DNA of 64,000 bases, taken from contig NC_056755.1 of the NCBI RefSeq assembly GCF_018687715.1, forward strand, positions 19,784,001 through 19,848,000, given 5' to 3'. Position 1 is the stretch's first letter. The number at the start of each line of letters is the position of its first letter. This document shows positions 1 to 11,645 of this stretch, piece by piece. The stretch comes from Carya illinoinensis (Eukaryota; Streptophyta; Magnoliopsida; Fagales; Juglandaceae). Below the pieces are notes generated by a model. That model saw only the letters and a list, made by a program, of their open reading frames with translations. It was not told the origin of the DNA and made no database searches. A program made the translations under genes and the position numbers.

Positions 1-900
1 ATGGTGGCTGTCCACCAAGTAAAGTGACAGTTTGAGCTTGAGAATAGCTAGGCGTCGTCTCAGAAAGGCTCAAGGTTGCCTCGTGGTGGTCAAAGGTGGC
101 GGAGCACGGTGGCATCACGCCGCGATTAGTGCATCCAAAATGGAGGAAGGTTTCTTGAGGTGGAGGAAGGCCATAGAACTTCATAGGAAGCTAGGGAGAG
201 GTAGAGGAAGATGTGGTAGAGCTGTGGTGGTGAGGTGGTGGCCAGACGGTGGCTCACAGTAGCTGATTGGCCACAAGAAGTGAAATACAGTCTTGGAAAG
301 TGAGGGAAAGAGAGAGTTGTGTACAACTCCGTTGGGCATGAAATTTATTGGAGAAGGTCGTGGTGATGAGAGGAACAAGGTGGTGGAGGTGGTGAAATAC
401 CGTGGGTAGCCGTGTACGGTGGTGCACGATGGTGCAACCGAAACTAAGGTTGTGGAGACCCATCGGAGAAAGAGAGAGAGGTAGAGGAAAATGAGGACAT
501 GGGGAGGAAGCTCATGATGTGGTGAAGCCGTTGGTGGTGCTTGGTGGTCGTTTTGGCCGTGTATGGTGGCTCTAGGTGGAGGAAATGGCCTTAAGACCCA
601 TTTGCTTGGAGGGAGAAGGAGAGAGATGGGGCTATAGGTGTAACTCACCACCGGTGGGGTAGTGCTCACCGATGGGGGAGGATTAGGCCGGAGGTGGAGG
701 TGAGACGCCTTGATGGGTGGTGGTAGTGGCTGGAGTAAGCAACTGAACAGTGGAGGGAGGGACAACACACGTACGTCGGGCATGAAGAAGAAAGAGAGGA
801 GAGAGAAGAAGAAAAGGAAAAAGAGAAAAAGTGAGGAGGAAAAGAGAGGGGGGCCTAGGTATTTAATCCTAGACTTATGGTTCGGGATCTTCAAAACAAT
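1..900 (-). mobile_element. Probable gypsy LTR segment, cut by window start
   Basis: Purine- and G-rich plus strand: GTGGTGG and GGAGGTGG runs, then an AG-rich tract at 780-850. On the minus strand this gives a pyrimidine tract followed by proline/serine-rich codons, the same organisation as the four chromovirus LTR copies at 8109, 16489, 23667 and 60349. The primary sequence is not obviously the same family. A minus-strand frame of 237 codons (181-894) is open, but its composition (poly-F/L then poly-P/S) is that of a biased LTR, not a protein. No terminal TG/CA or TSD is visible because the left edge is missing. The call is inferred from composition. Confidence 0.35.
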
Positions 901-904
901 CTAA

Positions 905-1439
905 CGATGAGTTTAAACACTGATTTGAAAATGTGTAAGCGTTTTATTTAAAATAAAACGCTTAGAGGAATTAAAATAGAATATTATTTTATAAACTAAA
1001 GTTTATAAAATAATATTCCTTCATCATTATTTAAAATGATAAAGTATCGTTAATTACTCAAGGAGAATAAAATCATTTAAATTAATTTAGAGTTGTCAAC
1101 GTAAAGTTAAACCTCTTAATATCTTAAAACAACTAAAATATTTAATTTAAGTAATTATCCACAATTATGATATTTTTAGACCTCATTAAAATATTATAAT
1201 TGTATTACTTTAAAATCAAGCTTATCTAATAATATTGAAAATATCTCTTATAGATATTTCCATAATATTTAAAATATCCGTAAGTTTTAAAATATCCATC
1301 GTATTTTGAAATCCGCTAGATAACTTTCAGAACACGCTATCGAGTTAATAGTATGCGGGATAAGGCCTAACACTTAGATCGGAGCTCAACACATAGAACG
1401 TAGATCAAGACTCATACTTAAAGAAGAAGAAAGAAGGAA
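905..1439. other. AT-rich, hairpin-rich noncoding stretch
   Basis: No coding potential. Three hairpins lie within 936-1040, followed by AT-rich DNA. It may be the rest of the LTR-like element to its left, since AT-rich ends are usual for such LTRs, but no boundary is visible. The start of the truncated copia near 1440 marks the right limit. Confidence 0.5.
936..1040. repeat. Cluster of three inverted repeats
   Basis: Hairpin 1 at 936-964 has perfect 13-bp arms (TAAGCGTTTTATT) around TAA. Hairpin 2 at 979-1018 has perfect 18-bp arms around TAAA. Hairpin 3 at 1023-1040 has ATCATT/AATGAT arms. All are read directly from the sequence. Role unknown. Confidence 0.85.
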
Positions 1440-2173
1440 CAGATATCACACTTGATGTGTCTCGACTTGCCACAACTCCAACACGTGATCTACTGCTTAG
1501 ATCTCAACTTGCTCTTCCTTTTACTTTTGGAGCTTGAGCTATCATGTCCTCTGTCCTGATTGTCAATGTTTCGGGTCGATCCCAAACCCGTGAACTCACC
1601 TGAGTCTCTTTTATGTACCTCTTCAATACATATCATGTCACGTACATTGTCATAGTTCATTTTCATCTTACCGGTTGAACTAGTCACAGCCATCCTAATG
1701 GCCTCCCAACTATTTGGCAATGATGCCAACATAATCAATGCTCTGAACTCATCATCAAACTCAATCTCTATAGAAGACAGTTGATTTATGATCGTATTGA
1801 ATTCATTCAAGTGTTAAGCCACAGAAAAACCTTCTAACATTCTCAGATCGAACAACTTCTTCATTAGGTGCACTTTATTATTCACCAATGGATTTTCATA
1901 AATACTTGACAAAGCCATTATGAGATCCACCATGGTTCTCTCCTTACTAATGTTGTGTGCCACTGTGCTGGACAGGGTCAGCTGAATAATCCCCAAAACA
2001 AGTCGATTTAATAGAGTTCACTCAGCATTATCCATTCTCTCTGGCCTCTTTCCCAATAGTGGAAGATGAAGCCTCTTCCCCTAGAGATAGTCCTCAATTT
2101 GCATCTTCCCATACCTAAAATCAGTGCTATTAAACTTCTCAATCCAGGGTGCTTTCACTTTGTCTCCAGCCAT
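1440..2173 (-). pseudogene. Copia gag remnant
   Basis: Reading leftward from ATG at 2173, the first residues (MAGDKVKAPWIEKF) are a copia Gag start. A Gag core follows (LNEFNTIINQLSSI, then ALIMLASLPNSWEAIR around 1700-1810). It ends with the first half of a CCHC knuckle (CWSCGKSRH) near 1450-1475. In-frame stops lie at about 2088, at 1811-1813 and at 1487-1489 just before the knuckle. Gag would form the cytoplasmic virus-like particle. The spacing from the knuckle His to the last Cys is also wrong. A dead copy with no downstream pol. Confidence 0.8.
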
Positions 2174-2212
2174 CATTCTCCTTCAAATCTGACCTTGGTT
2201 CTTAATACCAGT

Positions 2213-2800
2213 TGTTGTGAAAAGCGTGTGCACACCAACGATGGCAACCAAAGTAAAAGTAAGCACACGATCAAACAAACAATTTATGTGATTCGTCAAC
2301 TTGCCTATGTCCATAGAGCTGCAAAAATCTTATTAACCAGAGGAGATTACAATCACTCAATCTCAACTCACTCTCTTTAGGGCTTTTTGCTATCTCACAC
2401 AATATTCACTCACTTGACTATGGTTCTCTATGAAAAATATGCTGAAAAATGTACATCATAAATTAAATATTACATATTTATAGTAAACGACACGAAAACC
2501 CTAATTGTGGCAAGAATACATCCTTCACTCTAGTGGCATGTCGAGCACACCTTGAGCGAACAACCAATCAACATTGTGTCAAGCATGGCTCAAGTGAACA
2601 CTAGGGTTTATATCTTGCTCAAGCCCACTATAGCGTGAGACTCGAGCAAACTCGTGAGTTGAGCTTTGCTTGAGTCCACTGTCGAGCTCACATCGAGGAA
2701 CTCACAGGTTGAGTTTCACTTGAGCACTAGGTCTAGCAACAGTCAAGCAAACTCACTATTTCTCGATTTTTCAGCTCCAAAACCAGTCTCCACCCCAACA
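2213..2800 (-). repeat. Copia LTR, 588 bp
   Basis: Begins TGTTGTG and ends CCAACA on the plus strand, so both ends carry TGTTG/CAACA-type inverted termini. Two bases separate the left end from the PBS complement, which fixes that boundary. The partner LTR is not in the window. Confidence 0.65.
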
Positions 2801-2874
2801 GTTTGGTTTGGAAGTCCATCGATGTTTGATCTCAACCTTACCTATTTCCAACATTTACATGGACTGACTCCACC

Positions 2875-3062
2875 ATGATTTGATATGTTATTTACTCAAG
2901 CAAAATTATGGATTCAAGTCCATGCATAATCTTCCTTTTGACTACATTGACGTGGGATTAGGAAACTGATGCGGAGAACAATTAGTAACGTGGAAGACAT
3001 CGATGTGGATGAACATGGTAGTGTTTGGGGCATGTTCTTAAGGGTTAAAGCAGAGGTGAACT
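2875..3062 (+). pseudogene. DUF4283-type LINE ORF1 fragment
   Basis: In two frames the sequence reads LWIQVH, HNLPFDYIDVGLGN, then ISNVEDIDVDEHGSVWGMFLRVKAEV, ending about 3062. This is the DUF4283-like block (WIQVxNLP ... VxDVDxxG..WGRFLRV) found in plant LINE ORF1 and related domesticated proteins. At least one frameshift and stops interrupt it. A small dead fragment with no linked EN or RT here. Confidence 0.6.
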
Positions 3063-3277
3063 CGATGAATTCTTTGGTGAGGAGAAAACAATGTAATTAC
3101 TCGGTAAACATGTTTAATTATTTGCCACGATTATATTTTAAATATGGGGTGATAAAGCATGGGTAGTCAAACTATTAGGATTAACTGGGTATCTATAGAC
3201 AAATTTTAAATAGATTAGTGAAAGCAAATAATAATGAATAACCCTTTATTTGGACACCAGCTACCTTAGATAGACGT

Positions 3278-3424
3278 TTTTCCTCTCTCAAGATCAGCTA
3301 CATTAGAGTGCACAATGGAGATGGATTCTTCAAGTCATGGAAGTAATTTATTAACCCTTTACCTATTTTTATTTACACATAATATGAGTGAAATGACATT
3401 GTTTGAGTAAGAACTTTTCCAACA
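3278..3424 (+). repeat. Copia A 5' LTR remnant
   Basis: Matches the end of the 3' LTR: TTTTTCCTCTCTCAAGAT, then GGTTCTTCAAGTCATGG-like sequence, then GAGTAAGA(A/G)C. It ends in CA at 3424. It also preserves the empty target site of the MITE found in the 3' copy. Confidence 0.7.
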
Positions 3425-3426
3425 AT

Positions 3427-3438
3427 TGGTATCAAAGC
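3427..3438 (+). other. Primer-binding site of copia A
   Basis: TGGTATCAAAGC two bases after the LTR end. One base differs from the usual initiator-methionine tRNA PBS TGGTATCAGAGC. Confidence 0.75.
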
Positions 3439-4725
3439 ATACTCATTTTGTTCATAGTTTTTTTCTTACAATTTCACAGTTTTATAGTTTTTTATCCCTT
3501 TTCTTTCTGCTAAAGATATTTTACCCATTTATACCAATATTGATGAATTTGAGATGTGAGAAAAAAAAATTAAATGTGTTTTTCGGCACTCGACGGGATG
3601 TAGTGGATGTATATACACATTGTTTTTCTTTCTTTTTTTCGCTGTTAATGGCAGAACCTCAAACCAAAACTATTAATAGAAAAATACAAAAAGGTGTATG
3701 CCAGCTAGTGGTGGCTGGAAATCGGCTCATCGGGGTATGCTGGTCTTCTCAACTCACGTTGGCGATGATACAACATCAAAGCAGTGTTGATGGCACTGTG
3801 CTACGTCTTCATGCAAGAGAGGAACTTTTTTTTTTTTTTTGCTTCTTTCTTCTGTGAGCCCATCAAGATGACCCATTAGTGGAAGGTTATATTAGCCCAT
3901 AAGAGGACCTTACATGAATCCAATTCATACATGGCCAATTGGGAATTGGTTATCTATTTAGATCCAGTCCGTACTCTACCCAATATTATATAGTATTTTA
4001 TTATTATTGAAAACAAAAACATTTTTTTTTGTCATCCTTATTTTCTAATAAATAAAATGCATATAATCCTATATTTTCAAATACAAAATAAATTGGCTTA
4101 CTTGCAATACTGTGCATGTTTGCATGCATTTTGTTTTTTTTTGTTTTTTTTTTTAACTTGTACATTGTTTGCATGCATTTTTTTTTTTTTTTGAACTTGC
4201 ACATTGTTTGCATGCATTTTTTTTTTTTTTTAAACTTGCACATTGTTTGCATGCATAAACAACGAATGATGGACAAAATCAATGATTTTGATTGGTTATG
4301 TATTCATGAGTCAGATATTGCAAGGAAGAAAAGAGAACTTGTAAATTCTAAGATCCATGTGAATAATTATTTGCATCTTGTCGGTGAATAATTATTTGGG
4401 AGGATGCTTACAATGATAAAGAAAACTATTAAGTACCTTGCACTTGGTGCCTCATTCATATCCTATTGATAAATGGGTCATCTTAAGTCGTTGTATTTAA
4501 TTTTTTTGCTTTATCATGCGTAGGAGTCCATTATGTTCTATGAACTATAGCATAAGTTTAGATATGATTATGTGTAAGAATCCATTTTGTGTTTCAAATT
4601 CTAGCAAATGATTGAGATGAAAATCCTATATTTATTATGATAATATTTATGGGTGCATATTTCTTGTGTGTGCATAATATAATTTTGTGCTATTCTCAGC
4701 TTTTGGAAATCCTGCTATGTCTCTA
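3439..4725 (+). other. Copia A leader, noncoding
   Basis: AT-rich with poly-T runs and no recognisable protein. It holds a tandem minisatellite at 4119-4256. Unusually long for a copia leader, so unrecognised insertions are likely. Confidence 0.4.
4119..4256. repeat. Minisatellite with GCATGC and poly-T
   Basis: Three units of 49, 39 and 39 bp start at 4119, 4168 and 4207, with a fourth partial copy at 4246. Each unit is TTTGCATGCA, a T run, then AACTTG(C/T)ACATTG. The T run varies between units, consistent with slippage. Confidence 0.9.
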
Positions 4726-6187
4726 CAATTGTCTGACATCAAGATGCTAATTGGAACCAATTATTAGGATTAGTACAAGTCTCTCATTATCAATTTAGCT
4801 ATCATAAATTTGGATTTAGCTTTGAGGCAAGATGCACTCAACTTATTGAGGAAAGCTCTACTGAGGAGAAATCTTTGTATGAGTGTTGGGAACATTCTAA
4901 TAGAACCTACCTTATGATTATGAGATATACCACTGACAAGTCTATTAGGCAAAGTATAGCTCACATTGAAAATGTGCAGGATTTTCTAGAAGCTGTTAGG
5001 AAGAAATTTACTAAGTTTGATAAGGCAGAAAAGGGAACCTACATGAAGCTACTCACTACCACAACTTATGATGGGCTTCGTGGAGTTCAAGAGCACATTG
5101 TGAAGCTCATTCATTTCTTTAATAAATTGAAGGAAATGAAGGTTGAGTTAGCAGACAGTTTTCTTGCGTGGCAAGTGCTTGAGTCTTTACCATCTCAATT
5201 TGATGGACTCAAGATCATATATAATGCTCAAAAAGAAAAATGGAGCTTGAGTGAAATGATTGCTATTGTCACTCAAGAGAAAGAGATGATGAAAATAGGA
5301 AAGTCTCCTGTTGCTCTCATGGTGTCATGAGACAGTAGAAACTCAAAGAAAAAGTTATTAAAGGGTGGTCCAAGCAAGAAGTTGTTCAAAGTGAAGAGCT
5401 ACGTAAAGCTTCCTCAAAAAACGCTCCACTTGGGCCTAAGGTAGAACCTTCTAAAGGAAAGTGCAACTTTTGTACTTTGTTTGGGCACAAGAGGGAGGAT
5501 TGCAATAGGTTCAAGGCATGGCTAGATAAGAAAGGTACACCTTTGATATTTGTGTGCTTTGAGTCTAATCTAGTTCATGTGCCTTCTGATACTTGGTGGT
5601 TAGATACTAGTGCAATTATTCACATTAAAAATTCTTTATAGGACTTAAAGGATAATAGAAAGCCAAATGAGAGAGAATTATTAGTAAACATGGGAAATGG
5701 AATAAAGGTTAAAGTTGAACACATCGGTACGGTTGACCTTATTTTGACATTTAATCATATTTTGAAACTAGTGAATACTGCTTATATTCTTTCCATTAGG
5801 AGAAATCTTATCTTTGTATCTATTTTTGACAAATGTGGATACACTTTTTCTTTTGAAAATGGAAAGGTTACTATATATTATGACTCTGTTGTGGTTAGTT
5901 TTGGTATATTATTTGATGGCTTGTATAAAACTCACTTGTCTCTTGCTTTAACTCATTGCACTTTTGATACTCATGTTGTAAATGCTGTAATTGGTTCTAA
6001 ACAAGGTATAATCACTTAAAAGTCTTTGATTTGGGTCACATTTCTAGACATAGAATTGAGTGGTTGATTGAGCTGAATTTTTCTGATTTTGAAACTTGTT
6101 TTGACTGTATTAAAGGGAAGCTTATTGCCAAAACCATAACATATAAGGTTAGCAGAAGGGAAGGTGTTTTAAACCTAGTACATACTA
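4726..6187 (+). pseudogene. Copia A gag, protease and pre-integrase remnant
   Basis: Gag core about 4727-5330 (YECWEHSNR, DKAEKGTYMKLLT, ESLPSQFDGLK, WSLSEMIAIVTQEKE) matches the copia UBN2-type Gag. A zinc knuckle CNFCTLFGHKREDC lies about 5461-5505. The protease region reads WWLDTSATIHI near 5594-5626, where the family has D-S/T-G-A, so the catalytic loop Gly is replaced by Ser. A GAG-pre-integrase block (ISRHRIEWLIEL..., CFDCIKGKL) runs to about 6130. The frame stops at the insertion point, just before the integrase IWGP motif. Several stops; nonfunctional. Confidence 0.8.
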
Positions 6188-9100
6188 TATAACGCCCCAG
6201 TCCTGGATGTCCAAGGAGTTAGCTCTTGTTACCAAAAACCATCTCCCATAATACAATTATATATACTCCAAAAACTTTATAAAATATAAATTTACCTGCT
6301 TAAACCAAATATATATGTTCATCCACAGGGACATTAAATATAGACCTTGACATAATAAAGTAGAGCCTCCTTAAAGACTAAAAAATATCCACGTCTCAAA
6401 TTACGCAAATCATAAGAAAATGATAAATCTACTGAATAAGACTCTCCAATAATTACTTGTACCCTTTAGCACTTATTCATCTATGATCATCTAATCTTGC
6501 TCATGCTTCCTACCCTTGATTTCCAACTGAACAATCAAAATTATCTAAAAATATTGTGGAGATAAAGGGTGAGTTATCAAAGTAATCAGAGAACATATAC
6601 TAGTATATAAACATGAGCATTTACAGGGTTCAGAATGCAAAACCAAAACATGTTATCAAAATATCAAAGCAACAATTCAAAATATTCATATTCAAAAGTC
6701 AATTGGCATAGTATAACTGAAACATCATATCAGAAAGGAAATTTCATGTTTAATTCTCATGGTAAAGTTGTGCAAACCCCAAAGGCCAACCAAGTAGAAA
6801 TAGAATTTGAAAGCTTCCCCTTATTATTCTAGGAGCCTCGAGTGTACACACAAAAAAGACTACGTAGAAAACCACTTTGTTTCCGAAGTGGGTGCACCAG
6901 AAATAGAAAAGTTAGTATTAACCCAAACAAAGACCACAATTTTACACCCATAGTAAGGTCAAAGTAAAACAAAAACAGAATATCATACCAAAGGTTTTTA
7001 GAAGTCATATCATATCATAACAAAGTACAGAACAGATTCAGAGCATTACATATTCAGATCATCGTCATATAATTGTGCACAAATTTTCATATTCACTCTT
7101 TCTGTACAGTTCAGAAATAAAATCTCAAAAATTGCTCATGTCTACACCAGTCATGATAGAAAATATTTTTTTTTCTTTTCTTAAATGGATTTCATGAGAA
7201 TGCAGATAAAATAATCGAGGTTGTTTTCAAGTTTTTTCTTTTTTTTTCCCCATAAAAAATGCATACATTTTATAAAATCAACCTCAGTCTATTAGTTTTA
7301 TATAAAGTCTAGTATAGGAATCCCTCTTACTTGAAATTTTTAACTTTTCTAAATTTTTTCACAATTGTGCCGAACAAATATCAATCGTCATCTATAAAAT
7401 AAACACTTAACTTACTTAAATCTATAATTAAACACGTATTTTGATATTTAAGCTTTAAATACTAAAATAACCTATTTTTCTAAAATTCTAAAATTTCCAT
7501 ACCCCTAAAATACCACCACTTCCCAAATTCATCAATATCCACTTAATATCTCTGACAAATACATTAAACTCTAAATTATTTATGTAAAATAAAGTTTCTG
7601 GACTAACATGAAGTATAATAAATCCAACTTAAAAATAGTTTCTGAAATAATTAATTTAATTCCATTAAAACTCAAGGTGAAATTTGAATAAGCCCAACTA
7701 CAACAAAAGTCCATGATAGTTCAACCCATCTAAAACAATCATGGTCATCCTTCTCAATATACTTAAAAGGGTTCAAAACCTTTACAAGATAACTACACAA
7801 CAAAGGTTTTAAAGACAATCTTGCAGAAATCTATAATATGTGGGTAAAAGTCAACGGCTAGAAAAAGTTCCAGATAAACTACACACTGTGTGAGAGAGAC
7901 AATGCGATAACTCACTGTCTGAAAAGGAATCATGAAACGGAGCTGGTGCAATAATAGAACTGGTGGTCGGACTGAATTCAAACTCCTTATGGGTGACGAT
8001 GAAGTTCTTGGAGGGGTGACGTGGAGAAAGATATAGAAAGTGTGAGAAAAAAAAGGTGGAGAGTGAGAGAGAGACAGAGAGACAGAGAAGACATAGTGGG
8101 AGAAGATTTGTGACGCCCCCAAATCCCAATGCACGGACACGGGAAAATCGAGACGTCCGGATGATGACATCACGGGTCATCACCCTATCGACGTGTGCCA
8201 AGTGTGTGTATAAGCGACGAATGTACACGAGAAATACACAGCGAAAAGCAAGTCAATAACTAAGTACCAGAATTTTTCTTATTTAATACAAAGCTGTTCA
8301 ACACATACATAAATAAATATTACAAGACACAAACATAATTTTAAACTAAATACAAAGCATAAACTTCAGCACCCGAGCGGAGCTGCATCCTCGGGCTCAG
8401 CCTCCTCCTCCTCATCTTCGATCTCTGCACCAAAATCTACGATACCAAAAATGGTGTTGCAGGTAAGTAAAACCCAAATACCACCAGATAAAAATATATA
8501 CAACTCAAACAATATGCATGAAGTGATGCCATTGCACAAAATCCATAAAATCATATTTTTTCACACACGCCAAAAATTTCATTTAGCCCAAAAACAAATC
8601 CTTTCCAAATATCACGCCAAAAGTCACATTTGGCCCAAATCAAACTCAAACCGTTTACCAATTAAACCGTATGCACCATGACCTCCCCTAGGGGTCATCC
8701 GCACACCCTGGCTCCAGTGCCACACCGCAGGTAACGACCACGCATGTGACACCTAAACGAGCGATGCCTAGTTTCGCGCCCCGCGCGTTCGTAGCCAAGC
8801 ATCCTCTAGCCCTTGCCAGCGAAGGGCCACGGAGTCGGTGTGTAGAGCGATACTTAATTCCGCGCCTGGCGCATTCGTAGCCAAGCATCCTCTAGCCCCC
8901 GCTCCCGTCATCATCCAGCGACAACTCAGGGGACGTCACTCAGTTTATTACGCTCCCGAGTGACCAGAGGAGCTCCACCGGGATAATACCCCATCCCGGC
9001 TTGGGGTAGTGACACATACGCACCCGAAAATCCACTTACGCCAATAAAACAGGATTTTCTCGATTAAAACAAAATGCACATAAACACAATATGCAACTCA

Positions 9101-11452
9101 CACCTCATGGCTCAAATAATCAAGCAATCACAAACAAGTAAAACCAAGCACTCCGTCCTCAATCCATCCGACACCCAAACTCCTTGGACTCAGTCCGGAA
9201 TCAGCCAACCAACAACAATTAATTATTGAATGAGCAAAATATATTTAAATCTAAAAGTAGGGTTTGGAAAATACTTACAGCGCTATATGGTATATTTAGA
9301 AAACACGCGGCGTTACAAACGGTGGAAGGAAAGCAACGTAACAGTGAAATTTCACTGTGGCCGTGGGTTGTAAAATATCCACTTTTGAATGGGGACAAAC
9401 CAAGGCTCAGGATTGATAGGGAAGAGTCTAAGGATATTTATGAAGCTAGTGGAAGTGGAGTTTGGCCGTAGATGGCGGCGGAAACAGCGGAGGAAGGGCC
9501 GAAATGTCCAAAACGGAAACTAGCTCGTGGGAGTTGTTTCGGTGGCTGTTAGAGGCCGAAAATGGGTGGGTTAGGATGGAAAGGAGTCGGTGATGAAGTG
9601 GTGAAGAGGTGGTGGCTGGAGGTGGAGCGACGGCCTCAGATCGGAGCAAAATCCATGAGGCTTGCTAGGCTTTTTTCGGCCAAACGGCGGCTCCGTTGGT
9701 GGTGAAAATTGGTGGGGTGGTTCACCAGAGGGAGGGGAAGATTTTGGTGGGGGTGGTGTGCCGCACGGTGGCCGGTGGTGGTGGGTCTGGGCTGATGAAG
9801 TTTCTGGCCGTGAGGGAGAAGAGAGAGAGAGACGGATGAACGGGGGGTTACGCGCGGGAAGGGGAGGGAAAAGGAAGAAGAAAAAGAAAAAGAAAAAAAA
9901 GAAAAAAGAAAGAAAAGAGAAAAAGAGAAAAAGGAAAAAGGGAAAAGAAAAGATGGAGGGAAGAAATGAGGTCCAGTCCTCACTCCAAAAAACCAAAACA
10001 GATCCGCCGAAAACAACATTAAAAACTGTAAAATGACTAATTAAAATAAACACCGCATCAAATAAATAAAAACCAATTAAAATACATTAATTTAAAATAA
10101 ATAAACCAATATATTAATTAAAATAAAAACAACACTTCAGTAAAAATACACGTAAAAGCGGGTCATTACAAGATTGGGCATGGGCTTACTGAAGCGGCAC
10201 AAGGATGACAAGAGGGTGGCTAGTCGTCAAAGCTGGACCTCACTGTGTCGTGGCTGGTGGCACCTAGCAGTATCAAGAGCTAGAAGAATGGAGCTGCTCT
10301 ATTTCGGTGTGGTGAAATAGAGGCTTTTATGGTGGTTTACAGAGGGTGGTGTAATGGCAGTCGTGTACAATAGGGCTTTTGCTCATGGTTGATCTATTCT
10401 AACGAGAGTGGTGCTAGTGTGAGGTGCTTTTAGTGGCTACTAGCATTGGTTTGCAATGTTTGTATCGTTTCCAACAGTTGCAGCTTGGAGGGGTCGTCTT
10501 GCATTGTAGTGGCTTGCCCTGCTTGGGAGGTTGTTGTTTCGTGCAATAGGGGCTGAGGCGAGGGGCGGCAGCCATGTGGAGGAGCTTTGGCAGTGGGGCT
10601 GTCCCACAGTGGTGCAACATCAGGGTTGTTCCCGCGACCTGCTAGCTGTAGAGTGTGGATTGGAAGGTTGTTGGTGCATGCAGGGGCAGCGCTGTGGAGT
10701 CTCTAGCTGGTCAATGTAGTGGTCAAGGTTCACAGTGGTTGAGTAGTGGGGTGTTATGGTGGTGGTGTCTTACGGTTTGGTTGCTACAAACCTATGTGTG
10801 GCAACCCTAGCTTGGAAAGAAAAATTTGAGGTTTGAATGAGAATGCAGATTATGTGGTTATTTATATACACACTGATGCAATGAACTTCAAAGGGATGGA
10901 GATGTGCATGGTGTGGAGTCTGATCCTTGGTACTATTGGGCTTGGGATTTGGCCGTACAAAGTTTGGGATTTTTTTTGTGAGTTATGTGCCTGAATTGGT
11001 CTTAATAGATACATATTAGTGTTTTGGATCCATTTCAAAATATTTGGGCCCATGTCTTGGGTAGTAAATGAACTTAACAAATGGGTTGGGCAGGTTAGAA
11101 CAGTTTGAAAATCTCTTTGGGTTGTCCATACTTCCATGGGTCTGAGTATTTAATAAATACTAATGGGTTTTGACTCAAATTCTAAACTAATCTAACTCGT
11201 CCCATAAAGTTTTAGGGCCAATTACCAAATAGTAAGATTCCACTTGGTTCCTAAAATATTGCATGATTTTAATCTAATTATCAAACCCAGCAAAAACCCA
11301 TATTCCATCAAAAGAAATTTTAGGCTCGTAGCCTATTTTAAAAAATACATTTTTCGTTAAAACTCAAGTGAGCTTTCCACACATTATTAACTCTAAAATA
11401 TTTTATAGAATGTGGACTTGGCTTGGGCTTGGTGCTAGGCCTGGGTGTTACA
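6188..11452. mobile_element. Large solo-LTR-like gypsy insertion inside copia A integrase
   Basis: Starts TATAACGCCCCAG (a likely TG to TA change of TGTAACGCC) and ends GGTGTTACA. It is flanked by TACTA (6183-6187) and TACTG (11453-11457), a 5-bp TSD with one mutation. Removing it restores the copia reading VHTDIWGP. Without the nested LTR it is about 3.2 kb and has no coding domains, with purine-rich and G-rich blocks as in long chromovirus LTRs, so a solo LTR is the best reading. A related start (TGTAATGCTCCAATCC) occurs at 52507. Confidence 0.65.
8109..10170 (-). mobile_element. Chromovirus solo LTR, copy 1
   Basis: 2062 bp, TGTGACGCCCCC at the left and GGGTCATTACA at the right, flanked by the perfect 5-bp TSD AGATT (8104-8108 and 10171-10175). 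Aligns end to end with the LTRs of the complete element at 16489-25738. No internal region remains, so LTR-LTR recombination removed it. Nested inside the 6188-11452 insertion. Confidence 0.92.
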
Positions 11453-11645
11453 TACTGATATATGGGGTCCTGTTACACCTGCTGCTTTAGGAACAAGTTT
11501 TTTAAAGCATCCTAGCCACACATTATTAACTCTAAAAAATTTTATAGAATGCAGACTTGGCTTGGGCTAGGTGCTAGGCTTAGGTGTTAGGCCTAGGTGT
11601 TACATACTAACATATGTGGTCCTATTACACCTGCTACTTTGGGAA
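11378..11645. repeat. Diverged tandem duplication of an LTR/target junction
   Basis: The last about 75 bp of the 6188-11452 insertion plus about 45 bp of copia integrase (CACACATTATTAACTC ... ACACCTGCTGCTTTAGGAAC) recur at about 11517-11645 with many substitutions. The second copy leads into the rest of integrase, so the duplication came after the insertion. Confidence 0.75.

Larger units (their letters stand above)
1440..2800 (-). mobile_element. Truncated Ty1/copia element: gag plus 5' LTR
   Basis: On the minus strand the order is LTR (2800 to 2213), a PBS-like TGGTATTAAG two bases after the LTR, a gag start at 2173, and gag to about 1440 where homology stops inside the zinc knuckle. Protease, integrase, RT and the 3' LTR are missing, so the element is truncated. 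Gag contains several in-frame stops. Not functional. Confidence 0.8.

Noticed and set aside
4004..4391. Repeat protein with MQTMCKFKKKKK or HIVCMHFFFFLN units
   Set aside because: Both strands read the same DNA minisatellite (4119-4256); an artefact of the tandem repeat.
8688..8888. Cys/Arg-rich frames in the GC-rich part of the chromovirus LTRs (also near 17191 and 61045)
   Set aside because: Located in conserved LTR DNA present in all four copies; no start or domain evidence.
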